33,650 bases of DNA from Butyricicoccus sp. (GTDB lineage: Bacteria > Bacillota > Clostridia > Oscillospirales > Butyricicoccaceae). Under the pieces are notes generated by a model, which worked only from the letters and a program-made list of their open reading frames with translations, was not told the DNA's origin and made no database searches. Below, piece by piece: positions 1 through 8,285 of the stretch. Position numbers and translations under genes: made by a program. The stretch spans positions 1 to 33,650 of the forward strand of contig JAHHRJ010000023.1 in assembly GCA_020025885.1 (NCBI GenBank). The letters are read 5' to 3'. Position 1 is the stretch's first letter; every line of letters begins with the position of its first letter.

Positions 1-482
1 GCCAAAAGAAGTTAGCAAAGCTTCAGCGTCAGCTTTCCCGAAAAACAAAGGGAAGTAAGCGCAGAGAAAAGGCACGGATACAAGTGGCAAGACTGTATGA
101 GCATATTTCGAATCAGAGAAACGATATGCTGCATAAGCTATCTATTCAGCTTATTCGGAAGAATGATGTCATCTGTATTGAGGATTTAGCACCGAAAAAC
201 ATGGTGAAAAATCACAGGTTAGCAAAGTCTATCACTGATGCGTCATGGGGAGAGTTCCGTCGGCAACTCATATATAAAGCAAATTGGTACAGAAAACGAA
301 TCATTGTCATAGACCGTTTCTATCCATCCAGTCAACTTTGTTCTGTATGTGGTACACAGTGGTCAGGGGTAAAGGATTTGGCTGTACGTCAGTGGATTTG
401 TCCTGGTTGTGAGACTGTTCACGATAGAGACCGCAATGCTGCAAAGAATATCTTAAACGAAGGACTGCGCCAACTGGCGTAG
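1..482 (+). CDS. tnpB: TnpB, RNA-guided nuclease of an IS200/IS605-type element (5' part outside window)
   Basis: The reading frame is open from base 3, before the first in-frame GTG at 84, so the gene starts outside the window and only about 159 C-terminal residues are seen. The fragment has the RuvC-II glutamate in an IEDL motif, a four-cysteine zinc knuckle (CSVC then CPGC) and the RuvC-III aspartate in DRDRNAAKN, the standard TnpB C-terminal layout. TnpB proteins are guide-RNA-directed DNA endonucleases that help IS200/IS605 elements persist. No TnpA transposase is visible; it may lie upstream or be absent. The basic stretch at 3-80 (KKLAKLQRQLSRKTKGSKRR) is also typical of the family. 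The stop is TAG at 480-482 and the element's right end follows directly. Family assignment is very secure; activity cannot be judged. Confidence 0.95.
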   Translation, partial: QKKLAKLQRQLSRKTKGSKRREKARIQVARLYEHISNQRNDMLHKLSIQLIRKNDVICIEDLAPKNMVKNHRLAKSITDASWGEFRRQLIYKANWYRKRIIVIDRFYPSSQLCSVCGTQWSGVKDLAVRQWICPGCETVHDRDRNAAKNILNEGLRQLA

Positions 483-609
483 ACGTAAATATGGTAGGGT
501 GGGACACACCCGAACCAATACGCTCAGGGAGACCATGTAAGACCTCGCACGGTGCAGGCTACGGTCAGCGAACTGAGAATCCCCTGTCTTTAGACATGGG
601 GAGTGTCAA
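483..609 (+). ncRNA. Right end of the IS605-type element, likely omega RNA (reRNA) scaffold
   Basis: The 127 bases between the tnpB stop and a TCAA tetranucleotide (606-609) are non-coding and structured. A hairpin at 581-601 (CCCCTGTCT, short loop, AGACA, bulged T, GGGG) is followed by AGTGTCAA, which resembles IS605-group right ends that are cleaved after TCAA. In this family the transcript over the tnpB 3' end and right end forms the guide-RNA scaffold, and the guide is the flanking DNA just past the element. The 5' limit of the RNA is not defined by sequence and may lie inside tnpB. Confidence 0.6.
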
Positions 610-1050
610 ATGGTACAACAGGGTTTTTTATGGAGGGAGAAGAGCCACTACATAGATTGGAAGACAAAGCCTTTATACAAATGTGTTATCAATTGGCGCG
701 CGAAAATCATGGTAAAGTGATTGCCTTGGATACCGGATTATCTGACAAAAATTTTTATTGGGTACAATTTAAGTTGCTATATTGTACCTCTATGTATCTC
801 CTATATAATTAAGTATGTGCACTATGTTGCATTTGCATCTAAAGTGACAGACGGCACGATTTTATTTATGGACAAGCCCCAAGACTTCGTGTTTCCCTTT
901 TTAGAATATAAGGCACTCAGTGTGGAGGAATTATCTGCAAGATGCGATGTAGACGCAAATTTGTCTGCACTGGGAAAAGCAGAGCTTGCACAAATTGAGT
1001 ATTGGAAGCCGCAGGCAATCAAAGAAGTAATTTTCAATTTTTGGGATTGA
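610..1050 (+). pseudogene. Remnant of an unrecognised gene next to the insertion element, frameshifted
   Basis: From the element boundary one frame reads on to a stop near 812 (segment with LEDKAFIQMCYQLARENHGK and ALDTGLSDKNF). A second frame then carries a protein-like C-terminus from about 835 (TDGTILFMDKPQDF, LSVEELSARCDV, AELAQIEYWKPQAIKEVIFNFWD) ending at 1050. The two parts look like halves of one protein separated by an AT-rich, degenerate stretch around 770-830. I see no ribosome site for the first part; its natural start may lie on the other side of the IS element. The product family is not recognised. An alternative is that only a short ORF from 721 is real. From 1051 to 1312 I see no gene, only the region that must hold the oleate hydratase promoter. 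Confidence 0.45.
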
Positions 1051-1312
1051 TACTGCATTTTGGACGCGCAAATCTGGAAAATCAAACACGTGAGCGCGAA
1101 TGTGATTAGACTGCCGCGAATGCGGGAACAATAATGCGTGTGCATGGATCTCGAGTCGTTTTGATGTTTCCCAAAAAAGAAGAATTGGATAAAAACTTCC
1201 CAAATTCCCATTTTTGTAAATGGCGGTGAAAGGAAAAATACGGTAGGATAAAATCATACGAACGAGATACGATTGTTTGGATGATTCTTAAATCAGAAAG
1301 GCGGTTATTCCT

Positions 1313-3277
1313 ATGTCAAAGAGTATGATCAAGCTGGGTGTTGCAGCGGCAGGTCTTGCAGGTGCAGGCGCGGCAGCAGTCTTGGCAAAGAAGATGAAAG
1401 ATACCCAGAGCACACCAGAGCAGACCAGAAGCAATTCGGGTTACCGTAATACAGAACTGGGCAAGCATGAGAAAAACAGCAAGGGCATTTATTATACCAA
1501 CGGCAACTATGAAGCGTTCGCGCGTCCAGAAAAGCCAGAAGGCGTAGAGAAAAAGAGTGCATACCTGGTAGGCAGCGGACTTGCTTCCCTCGCAGCGGCA
1601 TGTTTTCTTGTGCGCGATGGTCAGATGGATGGCTCACATATTCATATTTTAGAGGCGATGGACATTGCAGGCGGTGCATGTGACGGCATCAATGACCCAA
1701 ACCGCGGTTATATCATGCGCGGCGGCAGAGAGATGGAAAACCATTTCGAATGCCTGTGGGATCTGTTCCATAGCATCCCGTCGCTGGAACATCCGGAGCT
1801 TTCCGTATTGGATGAGTTCTATCGCCTCAACAAGCACGATCCAAACTATTCGCTGTGTCGTGCGACCGTCAACCGCGGCGAGGATGCGCATACAGACGGC
1901 AAGTTTAACCTCAGCCAGAAGGCTTGTATGCAAATTATCAAGCTGTTTATGACGAAGAATGAAGACCTCTATGATAAAACCATTGAGGACGTATTCGATG
2001 ATGAGGTGTTCAACTCGACATTCTGGCTGTACTGGAGAACCATGTTTGCGTTTGAAAACTGGCACAGTGCACTGGAAATGAAGCTGTACTTCCAGCGTTT
2101 CATCCATCATATTGCAGGCTTGCCCGATTTCAGTGCGCTCAAGTTTACCCGCTACAATCAGTATGAGTCTCTGATTCTCCCAATGCAGAAGTATCTGGAG
2201 AACGCAGGTGTAGACTTCCAGTTCAACACCGAAGTCAACAATGTACTCTTTGAGCGCAAGGGCGGCAAGAAAGTTGCCACTGCGATCGTATGTAAGGTGG
2301 AAGAAGGGGAAAAGAATATCCCACTCACAGAAAACGATTTGGTATTCGTGACAAACGGAAGCTGCACCGAGGGTACGATCTACGGCGATCAGAACCATGC
2401 ACCGAACGGTGATGCAGAAGTGCGCACGAGCGGCTGCTGGGAGCTTTGGAAGAACATCGCAAAGCAAGATCCTGCGTTTGGTCATCCGGAGAAGTTCTGC
2501 TCGGATATTGACAAAACTAACTGGGAGTCTGCGACCATTACCACATTAGATGATAAGATTTTGCCATATATCACCGAAATCTGTCAGCGCGACCCAAGAA
2601 GCGGCAAGGTGGTAACCGGCGGTATCGTAAGCTGCAAGGACTCTAAGTGGCTGATGAGCTGGACGATCAACCGTCAGGGACAGTTTAAGGAGCAAGACCC
2701 AGAAAAGGTGTGTATTTGGGTATATGGTCTGTTTACCGATGTTGTCGGCGACTATGTCAAGAAGCCCATGAAAGAATGCACCGGTAAAGAGATCACAGAA
2801 GAATGGCTGTACCATATCGGCGTGCCAGTGGAGCAGATTCCAGAGCTTGCGGAGCACAGCGCGGTTTGTGTGCCGACCATGATGCCATATATTACCGCAT
2901 TCTTTATGCCACGTACCAAGGGTGACCGTCCGGACGTGATTCCGGATGGCTGCGTGAACTTTGCATTCCTCGGTCAGTTTGCAGAAACACCACGCGATAC
3001 TGTCTTTACCACTGAGTATTCTGTGAGAACGGCGATGGAAGCGGTATACGGACTGTTGGGCGTTGACCGTGGTGTGCCGGAAGTTTGGGGCAGCGTGTAC
3101 GATGTGCGCGAACTGCTCGATAGCTCAGTATGTCTGATGGATGGCAAGTCCCCACTGGACATTGAACTGCCAGGACCGTTGAACATGCTCAAAAAGCCGC
3201 TGCTCAAGGCGATTCAAGGAACGGTTGTGGAAAAGGTACTGCGTGATCACGATATCATTCGAGATTCCATGCTATAA
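1313..3277 (+). CDS. ohyA: Oleate hydratase (FAD-dependent fatty-acid double-bond hydratase, MCRA family)
   Basis: The product (654 residues) adds water to the cis-9 double bond of oleate and similar unsaturated fatty acids to give 10-hydroxy acids, a detoxification of free fatty acids. An FAD-binding glycine motif (VGSGLASLAAA, about residues 86-96) and the conserved RGGREME segment (136-142), which carries the catalytic-region glutamate of this family, are clear, as is the following FECLWDLF. Similarity runs to the C-terminus. The start ATG has an AAAGGCGG ribosome site. Compared with the usual size near 590 residues there is an N-terminal extension of about 60: a hydrophobic Ala/Gly-rich segment (about 5-25), a lysine cluster and a polar linker, suggesting a membrane anchor. 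It is probably transcribed alone, because a strong terminator follows at 3304. Confidence 0.95.
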   Translation: MSKSMIKLGVAAAGLAGAGAAAVLAKKMKDTQSTPEQTRSNSGYRNTELGKHEKNSKGIYYTNGNYEAFARPEKPEGVEKKSAYLVGSGLASLAAACFLVRDGQMDGSHIHILEAMDIAGGACDGINDPNRGYIMRGGREMENHFECLWDLFHSIPSLEHPELSVLDEFYRLNKHDPNYSLCRATVNRGEDAHTDGKFNLSQKACMQIIKLFMTKNEDLYDKTIEDVFDDEVFNSTFWLYWRTMFAFENWHSALEMKLYFQRFIHHIAGLPDFSALKFTRYNQYESLILPMQKYLENAGVDFQFNTEVNNVLFERKGGKKVATAIVCKVEEGEKNIPLTENDLVFVTNGSCTEGTIYGDQNHAPNGDAEVRTSGCWELWKNIAKQDPAFGHPEKFCSDIDKTNWESATITTLDDKILPYITEICQRDPRSGKVVTGGIVSCKDSKWLMSWTINRQGQFKEQDPEKVCIWVYGLFTDVVGDYVKKPMKECTGKEITEEWLYHIGVPVEQIPELAEHSAVCVPTMMPYITAFFMPRTKGDRPDVIPDGCVNFAFLGQFAETPRDTVFTTEYSVRTAMEAVYGLLGVDRGVPEVWGSVYDVRELLDSSVCLMDGKSPLDIELPGPLNMLKKPLLKAIQGTVVEKVLRDHDIIRDSML

Positions 3278-3303
3278 ATTGACCCCCTGATCAAAAAAGA
3301 TAG

Positions 3304-3350
3304 AAAAAGCGAGCGAGCTGCCGTAACATACGGTGGCTTGTTCGCTTTTT
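3304..3350 (+). terminator. Rho-independent terminator after oleate hydratase
   Basis: A long inverted repeat starts in an A-run (AAAAAGCGAGC, AGC, CCGT) and returns as ACGG, GCT, GTTCGCTTTTT, with a small loop at about 3325-3329. The T-run ends the stem, and the A-run at the other side would also allow some termination on the opposite strand. Confidence 0.85.
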
Positions 3351-3435
3351 GTGTTCAGAAATCTTCTTTGTCAATGTCCGTTTTGTCCTCATACGCACTG
3401 GCTGGGTGGTTGGGTCTGGATCTGCTGAAAATTGC

Positions 3436-3464
3436 TGTACAAATTACAGCGAATATGCTATAAT
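3436..3464 (+). promoter_or_regulatory. Probable promoter of the tetR gene
   Basis: A perfect -10 box TATAAT lies at 3459-3464. A weak -35 box TGTACA at 3436-3441 gives a 17-base spacer. Transcription would start near 3471, just before the palindrome at 3480. Confidence 0.55.
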
Positions 3465-3479
3465 ATCTCTAATAATTAT

Positions 3480-3494
3480 CATACCAACGGTATG
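3480..3494. promoter_or_regulatory. Candidate TetR operator upstream of tetR
   Basis: CATACCAACGGTATG is a perfect 6-3-6 palindrome placed at about +9 to +23 relative to the predicted start. Its first 11 bases recur in the palindrome before the MFS gene, which suggests autoregulation plus control of the exporter. Confidence 0.65.
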
Positions 3495-3533
3495 TTAATT
3501 TGTATCCAGAAAATAAATCAGGGAGGTGGAAAG

Positions 3534-4169
3534 GTGGCAAGAAATAAGCACCCTGAACAGACGGTGGAGCGCATACTGGATGCTTCCGCGCGGCTGTTTT
3601 GGGAAAAGGGATATGAAAACACCAGCATTCAAGATATCCTAAATGAACTCAAAGACCTGACCAAGGGCGCGATCTATCATCATTTCAAGTGCAAGGAGGA
3701 AATTTTTGATGCAATCGCCACACGGGAGGGCGAGCGCAACCGAAAATATTTCGTGGAAGTGCAGGCGGATGCATCCCTCACAGGTGCGGAAAAGCTCCAA
3801 GAGATTGTGAAGCGGAATATTGCGAGTGACACCACAAAAAGAATCGTGGAGGCAGCCCCGAATCTCTTGGAAAATCCGAAGTTTCTAGCAATTCAGCTAA
3901 AGCAGATTCGCGATGTGATTACGCCAGATTTTATTTTTCCCATTGTGCAGCAAGGCGTTGCAGATGGCTCGATCCAGACCGATAAGCCCTATGAACTTGC
4001 GGAGGCGATCGTTCTTTTGATCGATGTTTGGCTGAATCCATTGATTCTGGGAACGGATACCGCGCACCTCGCAGGAAAATGCGAACTGATAGACGAGTTT
4101 TTGGAGCGATACCACATCACGTTATTTGATGCGGACTGCATTCGAGGGCTTGAAAGATTTCAAAAATAA
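3534..4169 (+). CDS. TetR/AcrR-family transcriptional regulator
   Basis: I choose GTG at 3534, which has an excellent ribosome site (GGGAGGTGG, 3521-3529), giving 211 residues, a normal size for the family. An upstream in-frame ATG at 3432 would add 34 residues but lies ahead of the -10 box. The N-terminal helix-turn-helix is typical (ILDASARLFWEKGYENTSIQDI then KGAIYHHFKCKEEIF); the C-terminal ligand-binding half is variable, as expected. TetR proteins are dimeric repressors released by small molecules. The neighbouring MFS gene and the shared palindromes make a drug- or lipid-responsive efflux switch likely. The inducer cannot be read from the sequence. A weak 5-bp hairpin with a T-rich tail lies just after the stop (about 4171-4196). 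Confidence 0.9.
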   Translation: MARNKHPEQTVERILDASARLFWEKGYENTSIQDILNELKDLTKGAIYHHFKCKEEIFDAIATREGERNRKYFVEVQADASLTGAEKLQEIVKRNIASDTTKRIVEAAPNLLENPKFLAIQLKQIRDVITPDFIFPIVQQGVADGSIQTDKPYELAEAIVLLIDVWLNPLILGTDTAHLAGKCELIDEFLERYHITLFDADCIRGLERFQK

Positions 4170-4202
4170 CTGCTCTGATAGGAGCATTTATTTTTACAGA
4201 AA

Positions 4203-4225
4203 TACATACCAACGGTTTGTATGTA
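4203..4225. promoter_or_regulatory. Candidate TetR operator upstream of the MFS exporter
   Basis: A palindrome with 10-base arms (TACATACCAA and TTTGTATGTA) around a CGG centre has a single mismatch. It shares CATACCAACGG with the site at 3480 and ends about 20 bases before the MFS start codon. Binding here would block transcription into the exporter. Confidence 0.65.
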
Positions 4226-4245
4226 AAAGAAAAGGAGCACAGCAT

Positions 4246-5475
4246 ATGAAAACAAAAAAACGGATGTCTACAAACTTCTCGCTCGTTGTGGTGGGGCAGA
4301 TTATTTCCCTTTTTGGAAATGGAATCTTGCGCTTTGCTCTGCCGCTCTATATCTTGCAGGAGACCGGCTCAGCGGCGGTCTTTGGTATGGTGAGTGCGCT
4401 GTCCTTTGTGCCGCTGGTGGTGGTGATGCCGATTGGCGGCATTGTTGCCGACTACGCCAAAAAACGGGACATGATGGTTCTGCTCGATTTCCTGACCGGA
4501 TTGCTGATGACCGTTTTCCTGCTTTTGCTTGGACGAGTGGCACAGATCCCACTGCTTGTGGTCACGCTTATGCTGTTGTACAGCATAAGCGGACTGTATC
4601 AGCCCATTGTGCAGGCGAGTATGCCAGTCCTTTTGGAGGGCGAAATGCTGGTCAGGGGAAACGCAATCATCAGCAGCGTTTCTGCGCTTTCCAATTTGCT
4701 TTCTCCTGTCATCGGCGGCTTTTTGTTCGGTCTCTATGGCATCGTGCCCATCGTGGTGGTGAGTGTGCTTTGCTTTGTGGCATCGGCAGTTTTGGAACTG
4801 TTTATTAAAATTCCGTACCATAAGCACACGGAAAAGCAGGGTATCTTTTCCATTGTGCGCTCGGATTTGCGGGTGAGTTTGCGCTTTGTCTTTTTGGAAA
4901 AGAAGGTGCTTTCCAAGATGATTGCTACGACCTGTGTCATCAATGCATGTGTCAGTGCGCTGATTCTCATTGCCCTACCGATTCTGATTACCGAGCGGCT
5001 CGGACTTTCCACGGAGCTTTATGGCATAGCAACCGGCATGATGGCGTTTGGCAGTCTGTTTGGCGGTGTTCTGGCAGGCATATGCAAGCCGCAGATACAA
5101 ACGATCCATCGTTGGTTCTGGGGATTGGCGGTATCTCTTGTGCCGTTTGCCGCCGCGCCGCTGTTTGCGTCTGGGATCAGCTTTGCTCTGATTCTGGTGA
5201 GTGTATTTGCGGTCATGAGCACCGCGACCATCAGCTCCATTTTGCTCATGACCTTTGTGCAGAACAACACGCCGGAACAGAGCGTGGGCAAGGTGATGGC
5301 GCTGCTGATGACGCTTTCCATCTGTGCCCAGCCCATCGGACAGGCGTTTTATGGTATCGCCTTTTCGTATGGAGTGGGGTATGAGCCGTGGATTCTTAGC
5401 GTGGGTGTGCTCGCTGCCATGTGTATGGCGGTGTATATAAAGCATGTGTTTGTTGCAGAGGGAAAAGTGCAGTGA
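4246..5475 (+). CDS. MFS-family efflux transporter
   Basis: ATG at 4246 follows an AAAGGAG site (4231-4237) and gives 409 residues. The in-frame ATG at 4126 lies inside tetR, so it is rejected. The protein is hydrophobic with about 10-12 membrane segments. The first segment (VVVGQIISLFGNGILRFALP), a short charged loop after helix 2 (ADYAKKRDMM, the place of the usual MFS loop 2-3 motif) and a long central cytoplasmic stretch resemble the DHA3/macrolide-exporter type. It probably exports a toxic compound using the proton gradient. It sits 76 bases behind tetR with a palindrome in the gap, so it is the likely target of that regulator. The substrate is unknown. Confidence 0.85.
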   Translation: MKTKKRMSTNFSLVVVGQIISLFGNGILRFALPLYILQETGSAAVFGMVSALSFVPLVVVMPIGGIVADYAKKRDMMVLLDFLTGLLMTVFLLLLGRVAQIPLLVVTLMLLYSISGLYQPIVQASMPVLLEGEMLVRGNAIISSVSALSNLLSPVIGGFLFGLYGIVPIVVVSVLCFVASAVLELFIKIPYHKHTEKQGIFSIVRSDLRVSLRFVFLEKKVLSKMIATTCVINACVSALILIALPILITERLGLSTELYGIATGMMAFGSLFGGVLAGICKPQIQTIHRWFWGLAVSLVPFAAAPLFASGISFALILVSVFAVMSTATISSILLMTFVQNNTPEQSVGKVMALLMTLSICAQPIGQAFYGIAFSYGVGYEPWILSVGVLAAMCMAVYIKHVFVAEGKVQ

Positions 5476-5526
5476 GTGTGCGAAAAGGAATTGCATCTCT
5501 CGGATTGGTCAGGATTATTTTTTGCA

Positions 5527-5555
5527 TTGACTGTCTATATCGATTCCTGTACAAT
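5527..5555 (+). promoter_or_regulatory. Probable promoter of the MATE gene
   Basis: TTGACT at 5527-5532 and TACAAT at 5550-5555 are separated by 17 bases. A further TATAAT at 5559-5564 is badly spaced to the same -35 box. The MATE start codon lies about 75 bases downstream of the expected start point. Confidence 0.6.
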
Positions 5556-5635
5556 GGATATAATTGTGAGGCGAATAAGTGGGGGAAAACAGTTATTTTG
5601 CTAACAATTTAACGCGGTAAAGGAGCAGTTGGGTA

Positions 5636-6985
5636 ATGACAGAGAACAAGAATGATATCCTGCAAGGGGCGATTTTCCCCAGCATGACAAGGTTTGCAAT
5701 ACCCATTTTATTTTCTCTCATTTTGCAGGCACTTTATGGTGCGGTGGATTTGTGGATGGTCAGCCAGTTTGGAACCAATGCCGATGTATCCGCAGTATCA
5801 ACAGGCAGCCAAACCATTATGATCGTTAGCGGCATCGTGACGGGTCTCTCTATGGGAATCACTGTACTTTTGGGCTTGTCTATGGGCGAACGGGATGATA
5901 CACGCAGCGCAAATCTTATCGGAACAAGTATTTGGGTATTTGCGGGCGTGGGACTCATTTTAACTGGAATTTTACTGTTTGCTGCGCCGACGCTTGCGGT
6001 CATGCTCAATACGCCAAAAGTTGCGTTTGAGAAAACCGTGCAGTATATGTTGATCTGCGGCGCAGGTACGGTGTTTGTGGTTGCGTTCAATGTGCTGAGC
6101 AGTATTTTTTGTGGGTTAGGCGACTCCAATGCACCGCTGATCTTTGTGGGCGTTGCATGTGTGGTCAATATCCTTGGGGATTTCGTACTCATTCAGCTGT
6201 TCAAGCTGGGGGCGATGGGCGCGGCAATCGCGACCATTGCGGCGCAGGCGATGAGTGTTATGTTTTCGCTCTTTCTGATCCGCCGCCGATTGCCGTTTGC
6301 GTTCCATAAGGAGAACCTGCGTTTTGACAGACAGCTTGCCCTTTCGGTGATAAAACTTGGTGCACCAATCGCCCTTTTGCGTATGTGCAATGAGGTTTCC
6401 TACCTGATTATTATGGGATTTGTCAACCGTCTGGGTGTTGTAGCGTCTTCTGGCGTGGGCATTGCGGAAAAACTCGTTATGTTTATCGTGCTCATTCCGA
6501 CTGCGTATATGTCCGCTATCTCGGCGTTTGTGGCGCAGAATATCGGCGCAGGACAGCTTGAACGTGCGAAAAAATCCTTGTGGGTGGGGATGGCAACCGC
6601 GATGGTCATTGGCGGTGTGACCGCATATCTGTCGTTCTTCCATGGCGATGTGCTGTCTCGCTTGTTTATTGAAGATCCCGAAGTCATTTACGCATCTTCC
6701 GAATTTTTAAAAGCAACGTCAATGGAATGCTTTCTTCTGTCCATTGCATATTCATTTAATGGATACTTTAACGGCATCCAAAAAACTGCATTTGTCATGC
6801 TGCAAGGACTGGGCGCGATCTTTCTCGTCCGTATCCCTTACGCGTACTTCGCAAGTACAAGACCTGATCCTGCCCTCTTTAATATCGGCCTGTCTGCGAC
6901 CTTCGCGGCAGTATTCATGCTGATCGCGGCAGCAGGATACTATATCGTGCGGAGTAAAAAGAAGGGACAGAATCACTTTTTCTAG
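5636..6985 (+). CDS. MATE-family multidrug/toxin exporter
   Basis: The 449-residue protein has the MATE length and 12 hydrophobic segments in two similar halves. Typical segments are FAIPILFSLILQALYGAVDL near the start, VSTGSQTIMIVSGIVTGLSMG in the first bundle and SAISAFVAQNIGAGQLERAKK at the beginning of the second half. MATE proteins export cationic drugs or metabolites with proton or sodium antiport. The start ATG follows AAAGGAG at 5619-5625. It has its own promoter and is not clearly joined to the MFS gene 160 bases upstream. Its TAG stop (6983-6985) coincides with the first bases of a MITE-like repeat, so the original stop may have been replaced by the insertion. Confidence 0.9.
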   Translation: MTENKNDILQGAIFPSMTRFAIPILFSLILQALYGAVDLWMVSQFGTNADVSAVSTGSQTIMIVSGIVTGLSMGITVLLGLSMGERDDTRSANLIGTSIWVFAGVGLILTGILLFAAPTLAVMLNTPKVAFEKTVQYMLICGAGTVFVVAFNVLSSIFCGLGDSNAPLIFVGVACVVNILGDFVLIQLFKLGAMGAAIATIAAQAMSVMFSLFLIRRRLPFAFHKENLRFDRQLALSVIKLGAPIALLRMCNEVSYLIIMGFVNRLGVVASSGVGIAEKLVMFIVLIPTAYMSAISAFVAQNIGAGQLERAKKSLWVGMATAMVIGGVTAYLSFFHGDVLSRLFIEDPEVIYASSEFLKATSMECFLLSIAYSFNGYFNGIQKTAFVMLQGLGAIFLVRIPYAYFASTRPDPALFNIGLSATFAAVFMLIAAAGYYIVRSKKKGQNHFF

Positions 6986-7146
6986 GGGCTGTTTGAAAAA
7001 TCGAAAATTTGTCTTTTTCTACAGGGAACGGCATCCACTGCGTTAAAAATACTCGAAATCCATCAAGGATTCCTGCGTTTTTTGCCTTGTGGCTGCTCGC
7101 TCCCTGCGAAAAATCCGTCAATTTCTCTATTTTCAAACAAGCCCTA
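6983..7146 (+). repeat. MITE-like element, copy A (164 bp, terminal inverted repeats)
   Basis: The ends are imperfect inverted repeats of nearly 30 bases: TAGGGGCTGTTTGAAAA at the left, and at the right a segment whose reverse complement begins TAGGGCTTGTTTGAAAA. A TA dinucleotide lies at both edges, as expected for a TA target duplication. The interior shares GCGTTAAAAATAC and ATCCATCAAGGATTCCTGCG with copies B and C. It encodes nothing and would need a transposase supplied elsewhere. From 7147 to about 7286 I see no other feature. Confidence 0.8.
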
Positions 7147-7286
7147 GGGGAGACTCAGTCCCTCTAGATGCAGAGCCAGTCGGTTTCACGCATATTTGCA
7201 CAGGTGGTACTGGTTTTAGTGGGGCGGGATTGCGCGTATTTTTCGGGATATCCGCAACGATACGAAAAGATAAGAATCACGTTCAA

Positions 7287-7316
7287 TTGTAATCTTTGCG
7301 GAAGTTATGATATAAT
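7287..7316 (+). promoter_or_regulatory. Probable promoter of the superoxide dismutase gene
   Basis: TTGTAA at 7287-7292 and a perfect TATAAT at 7311-7316 are separated by 18 bases. The expected start is near 7323, giving a leader of about 75 bases. Confidence 0.6.
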
Positions 7317-7398
7317 AAAGAAAACATAACTTTGGAGCAAGCCATACATTGCAATGAGATCAATTTGTTTGTGCTGCAAAATAGAAGGGATGATTCAA

Positions 7399-8043
7399 AT
7401 GGCGAAAACCTATCCATTCACCTTACAAGAACTGCCATACCCATATGATACCTTGTCTCCGGTTGTGGGAGAAGAAACCCTGCATTTTCACCATGATAAG
7501 CACATGAACGCTTATGTGGATAACCTCAATAAGGCGATCGAGCCATATGCAGAACTGCATGATGTTACCCTGAACGGTCTGTTGGCGCACTTGAACCAGC
7601 TGCCACAGACAATCCAAACGGCTGTCCGCAACAATGGCGGCGGCGTATACAATCACCAGCTGTATTTTTCCACCGTTGGTGCGCCAAATGCGGGCACAAA
7701 GCCAGATGCAGCCCTGCAAAGTGCGATCGAGCGGGATTTTGGCAGTATGGACGAAATGAAGGCACAGTTGGGACAGACCGCACTCACTCGCTTTGGTTCG
7801 GGCTGGGCATACCTTGTGGCAGATGCACAGGGCAAGCTGTCTATCTGCTCCACACCAAATCAGGATGTGCCCGATCTTTCCCAGTATGTTCCGCTGATGA
7901 CTGTGGACGTATGGGAGCACGCTTATTATCTGGACTATCAGAACCGCCGCCCGGATTACGTGAAAGCGTTCCTCACACTCACGAATTGGGATGTTGTGAG
8001 CAAGCGTTATGCGGACAGAGCATCCCTTTTGGAAACCAACTAG
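7399..8043 (+). CDS. sodA: Superoxide dismutase, Fe/Mn type
   Basis: The enzyme converts superoxide to oxygen and hydrogen peroxide in the cytoplasm. ATG at 7399 has an AGAAGGGA site about 8 bases upstream; the ATG at 7390 overlaps that site, and the one at 7354 has no good site. The product of 214 residues fits the family (about 200). All four metal ligands are visible: His31 in FHHDKH, His86 in YNHQLY, and Asp170 and His174 in DVWEHAYY, followed by LDYQNRRPDYV. Whether iron or manganese is used cannot be decided. There is no signal peptide. The TAG stop is formed by the first bases of MITE-like copy B, and the last residues (about RASLLETN) could be altered by that insertion. Presence in an anaerobe points to occasional oxygen exposure. 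Confidence 0.93.
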   Translation: MAKTYPFTLQELPYPYDTLSPVVGEETLHFHHDKHMNAYVDNLNKAIEPYAELHDVTLNGLLAHLNQLPQTIQTAVRNNGGGVYNHQLYFSTVGAPNAGTKPDAALQSAIERDFGSMDEMKAQLGQTALTRFGSGWAYLVADAQGKLSICSTPNQDVPDLSQYVPLMTVDVWEHAYYLDYQNRRPDYVKAFLTLTNWDVVSKRYADRASLLETN

Positions 8044-8205
8044 GGGCTATCTGAAGAGTCGAAATTCTGGTCTTTTTCTACAATGAGTGGTATCTGCTGC
8101 GTTAAAAATACGCACAATCCATCAAGGATTCCTGCGTTTTTTGCCTTGCATCTACGCACTCACTGCGAAGAATTCGTCGATTTCTTTATTTTCAGATACA
8201 CCCTA
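8041..8205 (+). repeat. MITE-like element, copy B (165 bp)
   Basis: It begins TAGGGGCTATCTGAAGAGTC, and the reverse complement of its right end begins TAGGGTGTATCTGAAAATA. The interior matches copies A and C closely. A TA lies at each edge. The left TAG is the superoxide dismutase stop codon. Confidence 0.85.
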
Positions 8206-8223
8206 AAATCGAACACAAAAAAC

Positions 8224-8259
8224 AAGCTGCCCCTGCGGAATTTTCCGCAGGGGCAGCTT
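8224..8259 (-). terminator. Terminator of the minus-strand ABC/ygbA/ybaN operon
   Basis: A near-perfect inverted repeat with 17-base arms (AAGCTGCCCCTGCGGAA and its complement) lies 26 bases past the stop of the last minus-strand gene. On the minus strand it is followed by TGTTTTTTG. On the plus strand it has a shorter TTTTG tail, so it may work in both directions. Confidence 0.85.
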
Positions 8260-8285
8260 TTGTATGCATGTAAGAGAAATGGAGC

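Noticed and set aside
1649..2485. A 278-codon minus-strand open frame inside the oleate hydratase gene
   Set aside because: Opposite to a confidently identified gene; the translation has the look of reverse-frame sequence.
3432..3533. Longer TetR start at ATG 3432
   Set aside because: It would lie ahead of the -10 box and include the operator; GTG 3534 has a near-perfect ribosome site and gives the standard family length.
5527..5564. TTGACT paired with the TATAAT at 5559 as promoter
   Set aside because: The spacer would be 26 bases. TACAAT at 5550 with a 17-base spacer is preferred.
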